Of a stretch of 64,000 nucleotides of DNA, positions 17,313 through 25,680 are shown one piece after another; positions within the stretch are counted from its first letter, which is position 1; every line of letters begins with the position of its first letter. The notes beneath the pieces are model-generated. The model searched no databases. It saw only the letters and a program-made list of their open reading frames with translations, and was not told where the DNA came from. A program made the position numbers and the translations under genes. The DNA is from Laedolimicola ammoniilytica (lineage in GTDB: Bacteria > Bacillota > Clostridia > Lachnospirales > Lachnospiraceae), in NCBI RefSeq assembly GCF_025567165.1, contig NZ_JAOQKC010000009.1, positions 62,001 to 126,000 on the forward strand. The letters are read 5' to 3'.

Positions 17313-17900
17313 ATGAGAAAATCAGTCTGTTTCTGTCTCCTGATCTGTATGTTATCGGTTCTGGCCGGATGCGGCGGGTCTGTCCCTGCGGAGAGTACGA
17401 TTGCGCTGGACAAAAAAGGAAAGATAACCGACACGATTGTGGAGAAATTTGACAAGGATTTCTACGATTCCGAGGAGCTTCAGAGCGAGATAGAGTCGGA
17501 ACTGGCCGAGTACAATAAGAACTTTGCCGCCGACCATGTGACGCTTAAGAAGTTCGAAGTAAAGGACGGGACTGCGACCCTGCAGCTGGTCTTTGACGGA
17601 AGCGAGTACTATGAAGATTACATGGAGATGACCCTGTTCACCGGAACGGTGGCGGAGGCCCGGGCTGAGGGCTATGAACTGACCGGAGAACTGCTGGGTG
17701 CGGACGGGGCGCAGACCTCACTGGACGCCCTGGACAGCGCGGACGAGGCGCAGGTGCTGGTTCTGGAGACTGATGAGACGGTGCAGGTACAGACGCCGGG
17801 CACGATTCTTGCGGTATCCGCAGGCGGCAATGTAAGCGTAACAGGCAAAAAGCAGGCGGCTGTCGCAGACGGCGGACTGTCATATATCATTTATAAATAA
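17313..17900 (+). CDS. Lipoprotein of unknown function
   Basis: A 195-aa protein with a signal peptide and lipobox (LSVLAGCGG, cysteine about residue 21), so it should be anchored to the outer face of the membrane. The rest is acidic, with predicted alternating helices and strands (for example KFDKDFYDSEELQSEIES), no cysteine pair and no recognised domain. It is transcribed from its own promoter and followed 19 bases later by glyS. I do not know its function. Confidence 0.75.
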   Translation: MRKSVCFCLLICMLSVLAGCGGSVPAESTIALDKKGKITDTIVEKFDKDFYDSEELQSEIESELAEYNKNFAADHVTLKKFEVKDGTATLQLVFDGSEYYEDYMEMTLFTGTVAEARAEGYELTGELLGADGAQTSLDALDSADEAQVLVLETDETVQVQTPGTILAVSAGGNVSVTGKKQAAVADGGLSYIIYK

Positions 17901-17919
17901 GCGAAGAGGAGAAAAGCAA

Positions 17920-19308
17920 ATGGAAAAGACAATGGACAAAATTGTATCTCTGGCAAAGGCAAGAGGCTTTGTATATCCGGGTTCTGAGATTTACGGCGGC
18001 CTGGCGAACACCTGGGATTACGGTAATCTGGGCGTGGAGCTGAAGAACAATGTGAAGCGCGCGTGGTGGCAGAAGTTCGTACAGGAGAATCCGTACAACG
18101 TAGGCGTGGACTGCGCTATCCTGATGAACCCGCAGACCTGGGTAGCCTCCGGACATCTGGGTGGCTTCTCCGATCCGCTGATGGACTGCAAGAGCTGTAA
18201 GGAGCGTTTCCGCGCTGATAAGCTCATCGAGGATTACATGGCTGATAATGGCATCGAGATCGAGGGCTCCGTGGACGCTTGGTCCCCGGAGGAGATGAAG
18301 GCTTATGTGGACGAGCACAATATCTGCTGCCCCTCCTGCGGAAAGCATGATTTCACCGATATCCGTCAGTTCAACCTGATGTTCAAGACCTTCCAGGGCG
18401 TAACCGAGGACGCGAAGAATACCGTATATCTCCGTCCGGAGACTGCGCAGGGTATCTTCGTAAACTTTAAGAATGTACAGAGAACCTCCAGAAAGAAGAT
18501 TCCGTTCGGTATCGGTCAGATCGGTAAGTCCTTCCGTAACGAGATTACGCCGGGTAACTTCACCTTCCGTACCAGAGAGTTTGAGCAGATGGAGCTGGAA
18601 TTCTTCTGCAAGCCGGGAACCGACCTGGAGTGGTTCGCTTACTGGAAGCAGTACTGCATCGACTGGCTGAAGTCCCTCGGCATGAAGGACGACGAGATGC
18701 GCGCCCGCGACCATTCTCCGGAGGAGCTGTGCTTCTACAGCAAGGCGACTACGGATCTTGAGTTCCTGTTCCCGTTTGGCTGGGGCGAGCTGTGGGGTAT
18801 TGCGGACAGAACCGATTATGACCTGACCCAGCATCAGAATGTGTCCGGACAGGATATGTCTTACTTTGACGATGAGTCCAAGGAGAAATACATCCCCTAC
18901 GTTATCGAGCCGTCTCTGGGCGCAGACCGTGTGGTTCTGGCGTTCCTGTGCGCTGCTTATGACGAGGAGGAGCTGGAGGGCGGCGACGTGCGTACCGTGC
19001 TTCATTTCCATCCGGCGCTGGCACCGGTGAAGATCGGCGTGCTGCCCCTGTCCAAGAAGCTGAACGAGGGCGCGGAGAAGATCTTCGCACAGCTTAGCAA
19101 GAAGTATAACTGCGAGTTTGATGACAGAGGTAATATCGGTAAGAGATACCGTCGTCAGGACGAGATCGGTACCCCGTTCTGCGTGACCTACGATTTCGAG
19201 TCCGAGACAGATGGCGCAGTGACCATCCGTGACCGTGACACCATGGAGCAGGTACGTGTGAAGATCGACGAGCTGGATGCGTACTTTGCTGATAAATTCA
19301 CATTCTAA
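17920..19308 (+). CDS. glyS: Glycyl-tRNA synthetase, single-chain (alpha2) type
   Basis: A 462-aa class II synthetase that charges tRNA-Gly. It begins MEKTMDKIVSLAKARGF and continues YPGSEIYGGLANTWDYG, the motif of the eukaryote/archaeal-like single-chain form also found in many Gram-positives. Motif 2 (RNEITPGNFTFRTREFEQMELE) and motif 3 (EPSLGADRVVLAFL) are clear. A CKSCKERFRADK and CPSCG pair forms the zinc-binding insertion. The C-terminal anticodon-binding domain ends DAYFADKFTF. GAGGAG precedes the start. A long terminator hairpin follows. Confidence 0.97.
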   Translation: MEKTMDKIVSLAKARGFVYPGSEIYGGLANTWDYGNLGVELKNNVKRAWWQKFVQENPYNVGVDCAILMNPQTWVASGHLGGFSDPLMDCKSCKERFRADKLIEDYMADNGIEIEGSVDAWSPEEMKAYVDEHNICCPSCGKHDFTDIRQFNLMFKTFQGVTEDAKNTVYLRPETAQGIFVNFKNVQRTSRKKIPFGIGQIGKSFRNEITPGNFTFRTREFEQMELEFFCKPGTDLEWFAYWKQYCIDWLKSLGMKDDEMRARDHSPEELCFYSKATTDLEFLFPFGWGELWGIADRTDYDLTQHQNVSGQDMSYFDDESKEKYIPYVIEPSLGADRVVLAFLCAAYDEEELEGGDVRTVLHFHPALAPVKIGVLPLSKKLNEGAEKIFAQLSKKYNCEFDDRGNIGKRYRRQDEIGTPFCVTYDFESETDGAVTIRDRDTMEQVRVKIDELDAYFADKFTF

Positions 19309-19325
19309 TTTCATATAGGACGAAA

Positions 19326-19375
19326 CAGGAAAAATGCACCCTTGACTAACGTCAGCCAGAGGTGCATTTTTCCTG
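19326..19375. terminator. Terminator after glyS
   Basis: A 15-bp perfect stem (19326-19340 with 19361-19375) contains A5 and T5 tracts within its arms, so it could act both ways. From here to the ppdK promoter (19376-19532) I see only AT-rich sequence and short palindromes. Confidence 0.8.
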
Positions 19376-19532
19376 CTTCTGATTCTTACAGTGAGGTCAG
19401 ACTCACGGTTCCTTTTTCTGATAAGAACAATCCGCCGAATCCAAATATGTGGATTCCTGTGAGATAGTTAAAAAATAAACAAAAACAGTTCCGCAATTCG
19501 GGTAAAGTTTATGATAAATCCACGAAATAAGC

Positions 19533-19560
19533 TTGACAAATATTACGAGTGTGTTACACT
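19533..19560 (+). promoter_or_regulatory. Promoter of ppdK
   Basis: TTGACA (19533-19538), 16-base spacer, TACACT (19555-19560), giving a leader of about 110 bases before ppdK. Confidence 0.75.
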
Positions 19561-19568
19561 ATACATGT

Positions 19569-19610
19569 GCGCAGGGTTTGGTCGTTGACCACAGATCCCG
19601 CGCTATTTTT
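19569..19610 (+). promoter_or_regulatory. Attenuator-like hairpin in the ppdK leader
   Basis: GCGCAGGG (19569-19576) pairs with CCCGCGC (19597-19603), an inner TGGTC/GACCA stem closes the loop, and TATTTTT follows. It sits at the very start of the leader, so it may act as an attenuator or a 5' stabiliser. Confidence 0.5.
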
Positions 19611-19675
19611 ATGCATTGGGAGAGAACGCATAGATAGCCGGGATTAAACATAATTAACAGGAGGAAAACAGGGCA

Positions 19676-22300
19676 ATGGCAAAATGGGTTTATTTATTCA
19701 AAGAAGGTAATGCGCAGATGCGTAATCTTCTGGGTGGAAAGGGAGCAAATCTGGCAGAGATGACAGGCCTGGGACTCCCCGTACCGCAGGGCTTCACAAT
19801 CACGACAGAAGCCTGCACCCAGTACTACGAGGACGGACAGGAAATCAACGATGAGATCATGGGACAGATCAACGAGTATATCGGCAAGATGGAAGAGATC
19901 ACCGGCAAGAAGTTCGGTGACGCGGAGAATCCGCTGCTGGTGTCCGTTCGTTCCGGCGCTCGTGCATCCATGCCGGGTATGATGGACACCATTCTGAACC
20001 TGGGTCTGAACGAGACCGTAGTAAACGCAATCGCAGAGAAATCCGGCAATCCCCGCTGGGCATGGGACTGCTATCGGAGATTTATTCAGATGTACTCTGA
20101 CGTTGTAATGGAAGTAGGAAAGAAGTACTTCGAAGAACTGATTGACGCTATGAAGGAGAAGAAGGGCGTTAAGCAGGACGTAGAGCTGACAGCAGAAGAC
20201 CTGAAGGAGCTGGCAAACCAGTTCAAGGCAGAATATAAAGAGAAGATCGGCGCAGACTTCCCGGATGATCCGAAGGAGCAGCTGATGGGAGCAATCAAGG
20301 CTGTATTCCGTTCCTGGGACAACCCCCGTGCGAACGTATACCGTCGTGACAACGATATCCCCTATTCCTGGGGAACGGCAGTCAACGTACAGTCCATGGC
20401 ATTCGGTAACATGGGCGACGACTGCGGTACCGGCGTAGCCTTCACCCGTGACCCGGCTACCGGTGAGAAGGGACTGTTCGGTGAGTTCCTGACCAATGCA
20501 CAGGGCGAGGACGTAGTAGCAGGCGTTCGTACTCCGATGCACATCTCTGAGATGGGCGAGAAGTTCCCGGAGGCATTTGAGGAGTTCAATAAGGTTTGCA
20601 AGATCCTGGAGGATCATTACAGAGATATGCAGGATATGGAGTTTACCGTAGAGCACGGCAAGCTGTACATGCTGCAGACACGTAACGGTAAGAGAACCGC
20701 ACAGGCAGCTCTGAAAATTGCCTGCGACCTGGTAGACGAGGGTATGCGTACAGAGGAAGAGGCTGTAGCTATGATCGACCCGCGTAACCTGGATACTCTG
20801 CTTCATCCGCAGTTCGACGCTGCAGCGCTGAAGGCAGCTACACCGGCCGGCAAGGGTCTGGGAGCTTCTCCGGGAGCAGCATGCGGACGCATCGTATTTA
20901 CCGCAGAGGATGCTGAAAAATGGGATGAGAGAGGCGAGAAGGTTGTTCTGGTTCGTCTGGAGACCTCTCCGGAGGATATCACAGGAATGAAGGTCGCACA
21001 GGGTATCCTGACCGTTCGTGGCGGTATGACCTCCCATGCAGCAGTTGTTGCCCGTGGAATGGGAACCTGCTGTGTATCCGGCTGTGGCGATATCGCTATG
21101 GACGAGGCGAATAAGAAGTTTACACTGGCTGGTAAGGAGTACCATGAGGGAGACTGGATTTCCATCGACGGTACTACAGGTAATATCTACGATGGACAGA
21201 TCCCGACCGCGGACGCAAAGATCGCAGGCGAGTTCGGCCGCGTTATGGCATGGGCTGACAAGTTCAGAACCCTGAAGGTTCGTACTAATGCGGATACACC
21301 GGCGGATGCGAAGAAAGCACGCGAGCTGGGCGCTGAGGGTATCGGTCTGTGCCGTACCGAGCATATGTTCTTCGAGGAAGACAGAATCGCTGCATTCCGT
21401 GAGATGATTTGCTCCGATACCGCAGAAGAGAGAGAAGCAGCACTGGAGAAGATCCTGCCCTATCAGCAGGGAGACTTCGAGAAGCTGTACGAGGCTCTGG
21501 AGGGCTGCCCGGTTACCATCCGTTTCCTGGATCCGCCCCTTCATGAGTTTGTTCCGACTGAGGAAGCTGACATCGAGAAGCTGGCAGAGGCACAGGGCAA
21601 GTCTGTAGAGACTATTAAGAACATCATTGCATCCCTGCATGAGTTCAACCCGATGATGGGCCACAGAGGCTGCCGTCTGGCTGTTACCTATCCGGAGATC
21701 GCGAAGATGCAGACCAGAGCTGTCATCCGCGCGGCTATCAATGTAAAGAAGGCACACGCTGACTGGAATGTAAAACCGGAAATCATGATTCCGCTGGTAT
21801 GTGAGGAGAAAGAGCTGAGGTTTGTAAAGAAGGTAGTAGTAGAGACTGCAGACGCTGAGATCGCGGCAGCAGGCATCGACCTGAAGTATGAGGTAGGTAC
21901 CATGATCGAGATCCCGAGAGCAGCCTTGACCGCAGACGCTATCGCGAAGGATGCGGACTTCTTCTGCTTCGGTACCAACGACCTGACTCAGATGACCTAC
22001 GGCTTCTCCCGTGACGACGCAGGCAAGTTCCTGAACGCGTACTACGACAAAAAGATCCTGGAGAACGACCCGTTCGCGAAGCTGGATCAGACAGGCGTAG
22101 GCAAGCTCATGGAGCTGGCTATCAAGCTTGGCAAGCCGGTAAATCCGAACCTGCATGTAGGTATCTGCGGCGAGCATGGCGGAGATCCGTCTTCCGTAGA
22201 GTTCTGCCATAAGATTGGCCTGGACTATGTATCCTGCTCCCCGTTCCGTGTACCGATTGCAAGACTGGCAGCAGCACAGGCAGCGATCGCAAATAAGTAG
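19676..22300 (+). CDS. ppdK: Pyruvate, phosphate dikinase
   Basis: An 874-aa enzyme that interconverts pyruvate, ATP and phosphate with PEP, AMP and pyrophosphate. It is common in fermentative clostridia as the pyruvate-forming or PEP-forming step. The N-terminal ATP-grasp domain starts with the GGKGANLAEMTGLGLPVPQGF motif. The phosphorylated histidine lies in GGMTSHAAVVARGMG, and the C-terminal PEP/pyruvate barrel has GLCRTEHMF, GTNDLTQMTYGFSRDD and ICGEHGGDPSS. Length is as expected. AGGAGG precedes the ATG at 19676. It stands alone with its own promoter and terminator. Confidence 0.97.
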   Translation: MAKWVYLFKEGNAQMRNLLGGKGANLAEMTGLGLPVPQGFTITTEACTQYYEDGQEINDEIMGQINEYIGKMEEITGKKFGDAENPLLVSVRSGARASMPGMMDTILNLGLNETVVNAIAEKSGNPRWAWDCYRRFIQMYSDVVMEVGKKYFEELIDAMKEKKGVKQDVELTAEDLKELANQFKAEYKEKIGADFPDDPKEQLMGAIKAVFRSWDNPRANVYRRDNDIPYSWGTAVNVQSMAFGNMGDDCGTGVAFTRDPATGEKGLFGEFLTNAQGEDVVAGVRTPMHISEMGEKFPEAFEEFNKVCKILEDHYRDMQDMEFTVEHGKLYMLQTRNGKRTAQAALKIACDLVDEGMRTEEEAVAMIDPRNLDTLLHPQFDAAALKAATPAGKGLGASPGAACGRIVFTAEDAEKWDERGEKVVLVRLETSPEDITGMKVAQGILTVRGGMTSHAAVVARGMGTCCVSGCGDIAMDEANKKFTLAGKEYHEGDWISIDGTTGNIYDGQIPTADAKIAGEFGRVMAWADKFRTLKVRTNADTPADAKKARELGAEGIGLCRTEHMFFEEDRIAAFREMICSDTAEEREAALEKILPYQQGDFEKLYEALEGCPVTIRFLDPPLHEFVPTEEADIEKLAEAQGKSVETIKNIIASLHEFNPMMGHRGCRLAVTYPEIAKMQTRAVIRAAINVKKAHADWNVKPEIMIPLVCEEKELRFVKKVVVETADAEIAAAGIDLKYEVGTMIEIPRAALTADAIAKDADFFCFGTNDLTQMTYGFSRDDAGKFLNAYYDKKILENDPFAKLDQTGVGKLMELAIKLGKPVNPNLHVGICGEHGGDPSSVEFCHKIGLDYVSCSPFRVPIARLAAAQAAIANK

Positions 22301-22442
22301 GAGTTCTCTTTCCTTTGAATTGCCGCTTAGTTTCGAGCAGGCAGCAGCCTATCGAAAGGCTAACGGACAGTATGTAAGGAAAAATTAGTGGAGAGATACC
22401 ACTGTAAGGGTATTCATAGACCTTGATTAACAGTTAAATACG

Positions 22443-22481
22443 ATAAGCGTATCATTAGAAATAGTGGTACGCTTATTTTTT
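22443..22481 (+). terminator. Terminator after ppdK
   Basis: A 12-bp stem (22443-22454 with 22465-22476) with T6. The preceding 22301-22442 holds nothing I recognise. Confidence 0.85.
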
Positions 22482-22519
22482 ACCCCAGAGAAGCATCGGA
22501 AATATCGCATATTTCTATT

Positions 22520-22609
22520 ATAGTAAACTGCCCACTTGTTTATTTTTAAGTGGGCAGTTTACTATTGATTTTCTATATGGAAATTGCATACAATATAGTA
22601 AAGTACCCA
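22520..22609 (+). promoter_or_regulatory. Promoter and probable AbiEi operator
   Basis: A perfect 18-bp inverted repeat (22520-22537 with 22548-22565, half-site ATAGTAAACTGCCCA) abuts a TTGATT -35 (22565-22570) paired with TACAAT (22589-22594). A third, related half-site, ATAGTAAAGTACCCA (22595-22609), covers the start of transcription. AbiEi antitoxins are known to repress their own promoter by binding inverted repeats, which fits this layout. Confidence 0.65.
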
Positions 22610-22649
22610 ACCAATAAAAAAATTGAGGCAATTAAATAGAGGTGGACAA

Positions 22650-23258
22650 ATGCTTCGTGAAAATGATATTAAAAATGTGAGAAAGCTGTTCAATCGGCAT
22701 CACTATGTAATGACTACTGCCGAGCTTCTTGAAGCTAAGCTATACTATGCAGACATTAAACAACTTTTAGATGAGGGTTTTATTGAAAGAATAAGACGAG
22801 GTTATTATCACTGGATTGAAAACTGCGAAGCCAAAGAAATAGTTATCATTAATAGATTGTTTCCCGATGCTGTTCTTTGTATGGAAACTGCTCTATTCTA
22901 TTATGAATACAGCGATAGAAACCCCGCTGAGTGGAATTTTGCCATAGACAGGAATGCTTCAAAATTACGAACCAATATAGAGTATCCATTCATTAAAGTA
23001 TATCGCCTTGAGTCCGATTTGGTTACGATTGGTGAAACAACAGGTGAGATTGATTTTACAAAAGTGCGAATTTATGACCGTGACCGAACAATTTGCGATG
23101 TCCTGAAAAATATGAGTAAAATGGATAAAGAAATTTTCAATAAAGCAATACAAGGGTATGTTAATGACCCGAAAAAGAATATACCAAACCTTATGATGTA
23201 TGCCAAAAAACTGCGTGTGCAGAAAAAGGTTAAAGAATTGATTGGAGTGTGGTTGTAA
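22650..23258 (+). CDS. abiEi: AbiEi-family type IV antitoxin
   Basis: A 202-aa protein of the AbiEi antitoxin family. An N-terminal winged helix (NVRKLFNRHHYVMTTAELLEA, then LLDEGFIERIRRGYYHW) should bind the upstream inverted repeats. The C-terminal domain opposes the AbiEii toxin. The ATG at 22650 is chosen because AGAGGTG lies just before it; the frame extends to an upstream non-ATG start without a site. Base composition is AT-rich compared with the flanking ppdK, a sign of acquisition. The stop overlaps the toxin start (TAATG). The cognate toxin has lost its core, so this antitoxin now lacks a partner here. Confidence 0.85.
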   Translation: MLRENDIKNVRKLFNRHHYVMTTAELLEAKLYYADIKQLLDEGFIERIRRGYYHWIENCEAKEIVIINRLFPDAVLCMETALFYYEYSDRNPAEWNFAIDRNASKLRTNIEYPFIKVYRLESDLVTIGETTGEIDFTKVRIYDRDRTICDVLKNMSKMDKEIFNKAIQGYVNDPKKNIPNLMMYAKKLRVQKKVKELIGVWL

Positions 23259-23527
23259 TGGCAGATATTGCAGCTTCCGTTCTGGCAAAGCTGAGAAATA
23301 AAGCAAAAGCTTCCGGTATCAGCTATCAGCAATGCTTGCAGCTTTTTGTGCAGGAAGAATTTTTGAGAAAGCTATCAAAATCTGGGTGTGAGGATACGCT
23401 AATACTCAAAGGTGGATTGTTCATTATTACGGAAATCCAGACTTTTCTTGAGCCTGTGTTTGATGCGATAGTGAATGAGAAAGAGTGGCAAAACATATGG
23501 GACACTAAAGTAAAGGGATGGAGGTGA
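23258..23527 (+). pseudogene. AbiEii toxin with internal deletion
   Basis: An 89-aa remnant starting at the ATG at 23258. Residues 1-56 match the N-terminus of AbiEii nucleotidyltransferase toxins (VLAKLRNKAKASGISYQQ, then LILKGGLFI). The last ~30 residues (QTFLEPVFDAIVNEKEWQN) look like the family C-terminus. AbiEii proteins are about 290-300 aa, so some 200 residues are missing. The loss includes the aspartate pair of the nucleotidyltransferase site that normally follows the GG motif. The join is in frame, so a short inactive protein could still be made. Confidence 0.75.
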
Positions 23528-23570
23528 GGATAGCGGAAAAGATACATTAACCCAGCAGGAGCAGGCGAAG

Positions 23571-23597
23571 GAAAGCGCTTCTTCGGAGGCGCTTTTC
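23571..23597 (+). terminator. Hairpin after the AbiE locus
   Basis: GAAAGCGCTTC (23571-23581) pairs with GAGGCGCTTTTC (23586-23597) around a TTCG-like loop. The U-tract is weak. The rest of 23528-23707 shows no gene. Confidence 0.5.
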
Positions 23598-23707
23598 GTG
23601 TTATAAAGTCCCCGTAAGGGGCTGGTAGTATCGGGTCCTGGGTAATTCCATTGCCCTGCCATGCGCGGAGTATGTGATGGCGGGGATTTGTGAGGCCGAA
23701 AAATGAC

Positions 23708-23736
23708 TTGCTATTGTGCGGACATTTGCGTATAAT
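23708..23736 (+). promoter_or_regulatory. Promoter of the RelB-type antitoxin
   Basis: TTGCTA (23708-23713), 17-base spacer, TATAAT (23731-23736). Confidence 0.7.
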
Positions 23737-23778
23737 AAGGGTAGAAGAAAATGCAGCATAAGAAAGGAGACATTCTAT

Positions 23779-24087
23779 ATGGCAGCAAAATCAGCGAATT
23801 TATATGCGAGAATAGAACCGGATGTGAAAGAGCAGGCGGAAAGCATTTTATCTACCCTTGGAATTCCGGCTTCTAATGCAATCAATATGTTTTATAAACA
23901 GATTATCTTACAGAGAGGACTTCCGTTTGAAGTAAAAATTCCATCTGCAAGACCAGCTGATATCAGCACATTATCGGAAGCAGAGTTCCATGAAGAATTG
24001 GAAAAGGGATATGCAGATGTGCAGGCGGGACGCACCAAAAATGTAAAAGAGGTATTTGATGCGATACGTAAGGATTATGGCTTATGA
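23779..24087 (+). CDS. relB: RelB/DinJ-family antitoxin
   Basis: A 102-aa antitoxin. The N-terminal ribbon-helix-helix region (SANLYARIEPDVKEQAESIL, then LGIPASNAINMFYKQI) is the classic RelB/DinJ signature. The C-terminus (EFHEELEKGYADVQAGRT, then FDAIRKDYGL) would wrap the toxin. The ATG at 23779 follows AGAAAGGAGA. An in-frame ATG at 23716 falls within the promoter. The toxin start codon overlaps the end of this gene, but the toxin is deleted internally (next entry), so the antitoxin is orphaned. Confidence 0.88.
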   Translation: MAAKSANLYARIEPDVKEQAESILSTLGIPASNAINMFYKQIILQRGLPFEVKIPSARPADISTLSEAEFHEELEKGYADVQAGRTKNVKEVFDAIRKDYGL

Positions 24088-24171
24088 TATAGGAAAACAG
24101 TTGAGATTCTGCGTGTGATGTATGGCGGACGCAACATTGATAAGCAAATAAATCTTTACACAAAGCAATAA
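24077..24171 (+). pseudogene. RelE/ParE-family toxin remnant
   Basis: An ATG at 24077 overlapping the antitoxin stop begins MAYDI, a plausible toxin N-terminus. After five codons the frame breaks. From 24088 another frame reads YRKTVEILRVMYGGRNIDKQ and runs to a TAA at 24169-24171, which is a recognisable RelE/ParE C-terminus. About 70 internal residues, including nearly all of the toxin fold, are gone. The call rests on the C-terminal motif and position. Confidence 0.7.
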
Positions 24172-24179
24172 AAACCAGT

Positions 24180-24224
24180 AAAGAGTGCATGGAAAGAAAA
24201 ATCTTTTCAGGCACTCTTTTTTTT
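24180..24224 (+). terminator. Terminator after the RelBE locus
   Basis: AAAGAGTGC/GCACTCTTT (24180-24188 with 24211-24219), with an inner GAAAGA/TCTTTTC stem and a T8 tail. It insulates the following switch from the left. Confidence 0.85.
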
Positions 24225-24251
24225 GACATTTTCAGTACGAATTCGTATTAT
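24223..24251 (+). promoter_or_regulatory. Promoter outside the left inverted repeat, pointing into the recombinase element
   Basis: TTGACA (24223-24228), exactly 17 bases, TATTAT (24246-24251). It ends 16 bases before the left repeat. In the orientation shown it makes antisense RNA to the recombinase. After inversion it would transcribe the recombinase in sense. Confidence 0.75.
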
Positions 24252-24267
24252 TTAATAGGAAAAAATA

Positions 24268-24292
24268 TCTTAGATTATTTCAATCCAGGAAA
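24268..24292 (+). repeat. Left inverted repeat of the recombinase element
   Basis: A 25-base repeat (core TTAGATTATTTCAATCCAGG), perfectly inverted at 25681-25705. It lies 29 bases beyond the recombinase stop codon. Confidence 0.9.
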
Positions 24293-24321
24293 GCAGTCCC
24301 GTTTTCCCCTTGAAATACCGG

Positions 24322-25503
24322 TCATCCGCTCGCTCCCTGACGAGATTCTTGACGGCTTGACGCTTCTGAAACCAGGCCGGAATTCCCAGGCGGATTCTTA
24401 GAAACGATGTCCGTAAACGACACCGCTTCAATTTGCTCCTGCTTGAATTTACGCGACAGATGTACATACCGATCTACCGTAATTCTAATGGAAGAATGGC
24501 CCAACATCTCGCTAAGTGCCGGAATATTAATATTGGATTCTACACAGCGGGTCGCGAAGGTATGGCGGAGTGCATGAAAGTGAATATCCCGGATTCCGGT
24601 ATCTTTTAGAATCCGTTTAAATCGGTTTGCAATCGTGCGCGGTTCCACCGGTTTTTCTGTTCCGGACAGTAGATAAGTTGACGGTGGATAAATTCGGCTA
24701 AGATTCTGAAGCTGTTGGAAAATAGCAGGATGCATAGGGATTTCTCGTTCCCGTTTATTCTTCGGCAAGCCAAGCTGCAGACGGGTCATCGGTTGTTTCG
24801 GGGCTGCGTGCGGAACCTGAATTCTCTGTAGGGTATGGCGAATATGGAGAATCTGCTGTTCTACACAGATATCTTCCCAGCGAAGCGCACACAACTCACC
24901 AATTCGTATGCCGCTATGGAGTGTTAGTAGTATTCCGACGGCGGATAAATCTGAACGTACACAAAGCGCCTCTGTCAATCTGGCAGCCTCCTGTTCTGAA
25001 AGCGTAACCAATCTGGTATTCTTCGGGTTCTCGGTCGGAGTTTTACAGAGAATCGGAACACATTTCAGGCTGTGCTTCAGACAGCCGATAATGACCGTAT
25101 TTATAGTTCTGAGTGAACTGCCGGACAGAGTTTCTTCCAGATGGAAAATAAGTGCATCATAACATTCCTGCGTAATACCTGCCGCAGCTACAGCTTCCCA
25201 CTCCGGTAAAATATATTTTTTCAGACAATTCACATATTTATTATAAGTGGCTGGTTTCCATTTCTTCTGAAAAGCTTCCAGCCATTCCTTTGAGGCTTCG
25301 GAAAAAGAGAGACTGCTCATGGGCGTGATTTTAATCGAAGCAGACAGGGCGCTTTCGTAGTTGGTTTTTGCCCGCGCTACTTCCCGGTAAGTGGAGGCAT
25401 ATAGATATTTATACCGGGATTTTCCACCCGGTTTACGTGCAAGCAGCACACGTGCCTCCCAACGGCCGTCTTTACGTTTATAGATATTTGGTCCGGTTCG
25501 CAT
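24322..25503 (-). CDS. Tyrosine recombinase (phage integrase family)
   Basis: A 393-aa site-specific recombinase. The N-terminal DNA-binding region opens RTGPNIYKRKDGRWEARV (AP2-like fold), followed by a SAM-like core-binding domain (about residues 65-155) and the catalytic domain. All catalytic residues are present: R200 (GIRIGELCALRW), K248 or K250, H310 and R313 (HFHALRHTFA), H336 (MLGHSS) and Y346 (VDRYVHLS), so it should be active. AGGAGG precedes the ATG at 25503. The gene lies between perfect inverted repeats and alone in the element, with no excisionase or cargo, unlike a conjugative transposon. This favours a DNA-inversion role. A degenerate integrative element is the alternative. 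Confidence 0.93.
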   Translation of the reverse strand: MRTGPNIYKRKDGRWEARVLLARKPGGKSRYKYLYASTYREVARAKTNYESALSASIKITPMSSLSFSEASKEWLEAFQKKWKPATYNKYVNCLKKYILPEWEAVAAAGITQECYDALIFHLEETLSGSSLRTINTVIIGCLKHSLKCVPILCKTPTENPKNTRLVTLSEQEAARLTEALCVRSDLSAVGILLTLHSGIRIGELCALRWEDICVEQQILHIRHTLQRIQVPHAAPKQPMTRLQLGLPKNKREREIPMHPAIFQQLQNLSRIYPPSTYLLSGTEKPVEPRTIANRFKRILKDTGIRDIHFHALRHTFATRCVESNINIPALSEMLGHSSIRITVDRYVHLSRKFKQEQIEAVSFTDIVSKNPPGNSGLVSEASSRQESRQGASG

Positions 25504-25637
25504 AAAGTATTCCTCCTAATATAATAGTTGCCTATTTTTCTGACGGCGGAAAAACAAGCAAATTAGCACTTTTGTATGTCTTTACCAGAAAAACCAACCA
25601 AAAGCCAAGGTAAAACTAACAAAAATGCCGAAAAAGA

Positions 25638-25666
25638 TTGACAAAATTGTGAACAACAGGTAATAT
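25638..25666 (+). promoter_or_regulatory. Outward promoter inside the right end of the invertible element
   Basis: TTGACA (25638-25643), exactly 17 bases, TAATAT (25661-25666), ending 14 bases before the right inverted repeat. It is the best promoter I can find ahead of the cobalamin riboswitch. Between the right repeat and the aptamer (25706-25771) there are AT-rich -10-like strings but no -35. Confidence 0.8.
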
Positions 25667-25680
25667 AACCACTGTAGAGT

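Noticed and set aside
19694..22210. An 838-codon open frame antisense to ppdK
   Set aside because: It lies wholly opposite a strongly conserved, codon-biased gene and its product is cysteine/leucine rich with no domain pattern. It is a by-product of codon bias on the other strand.
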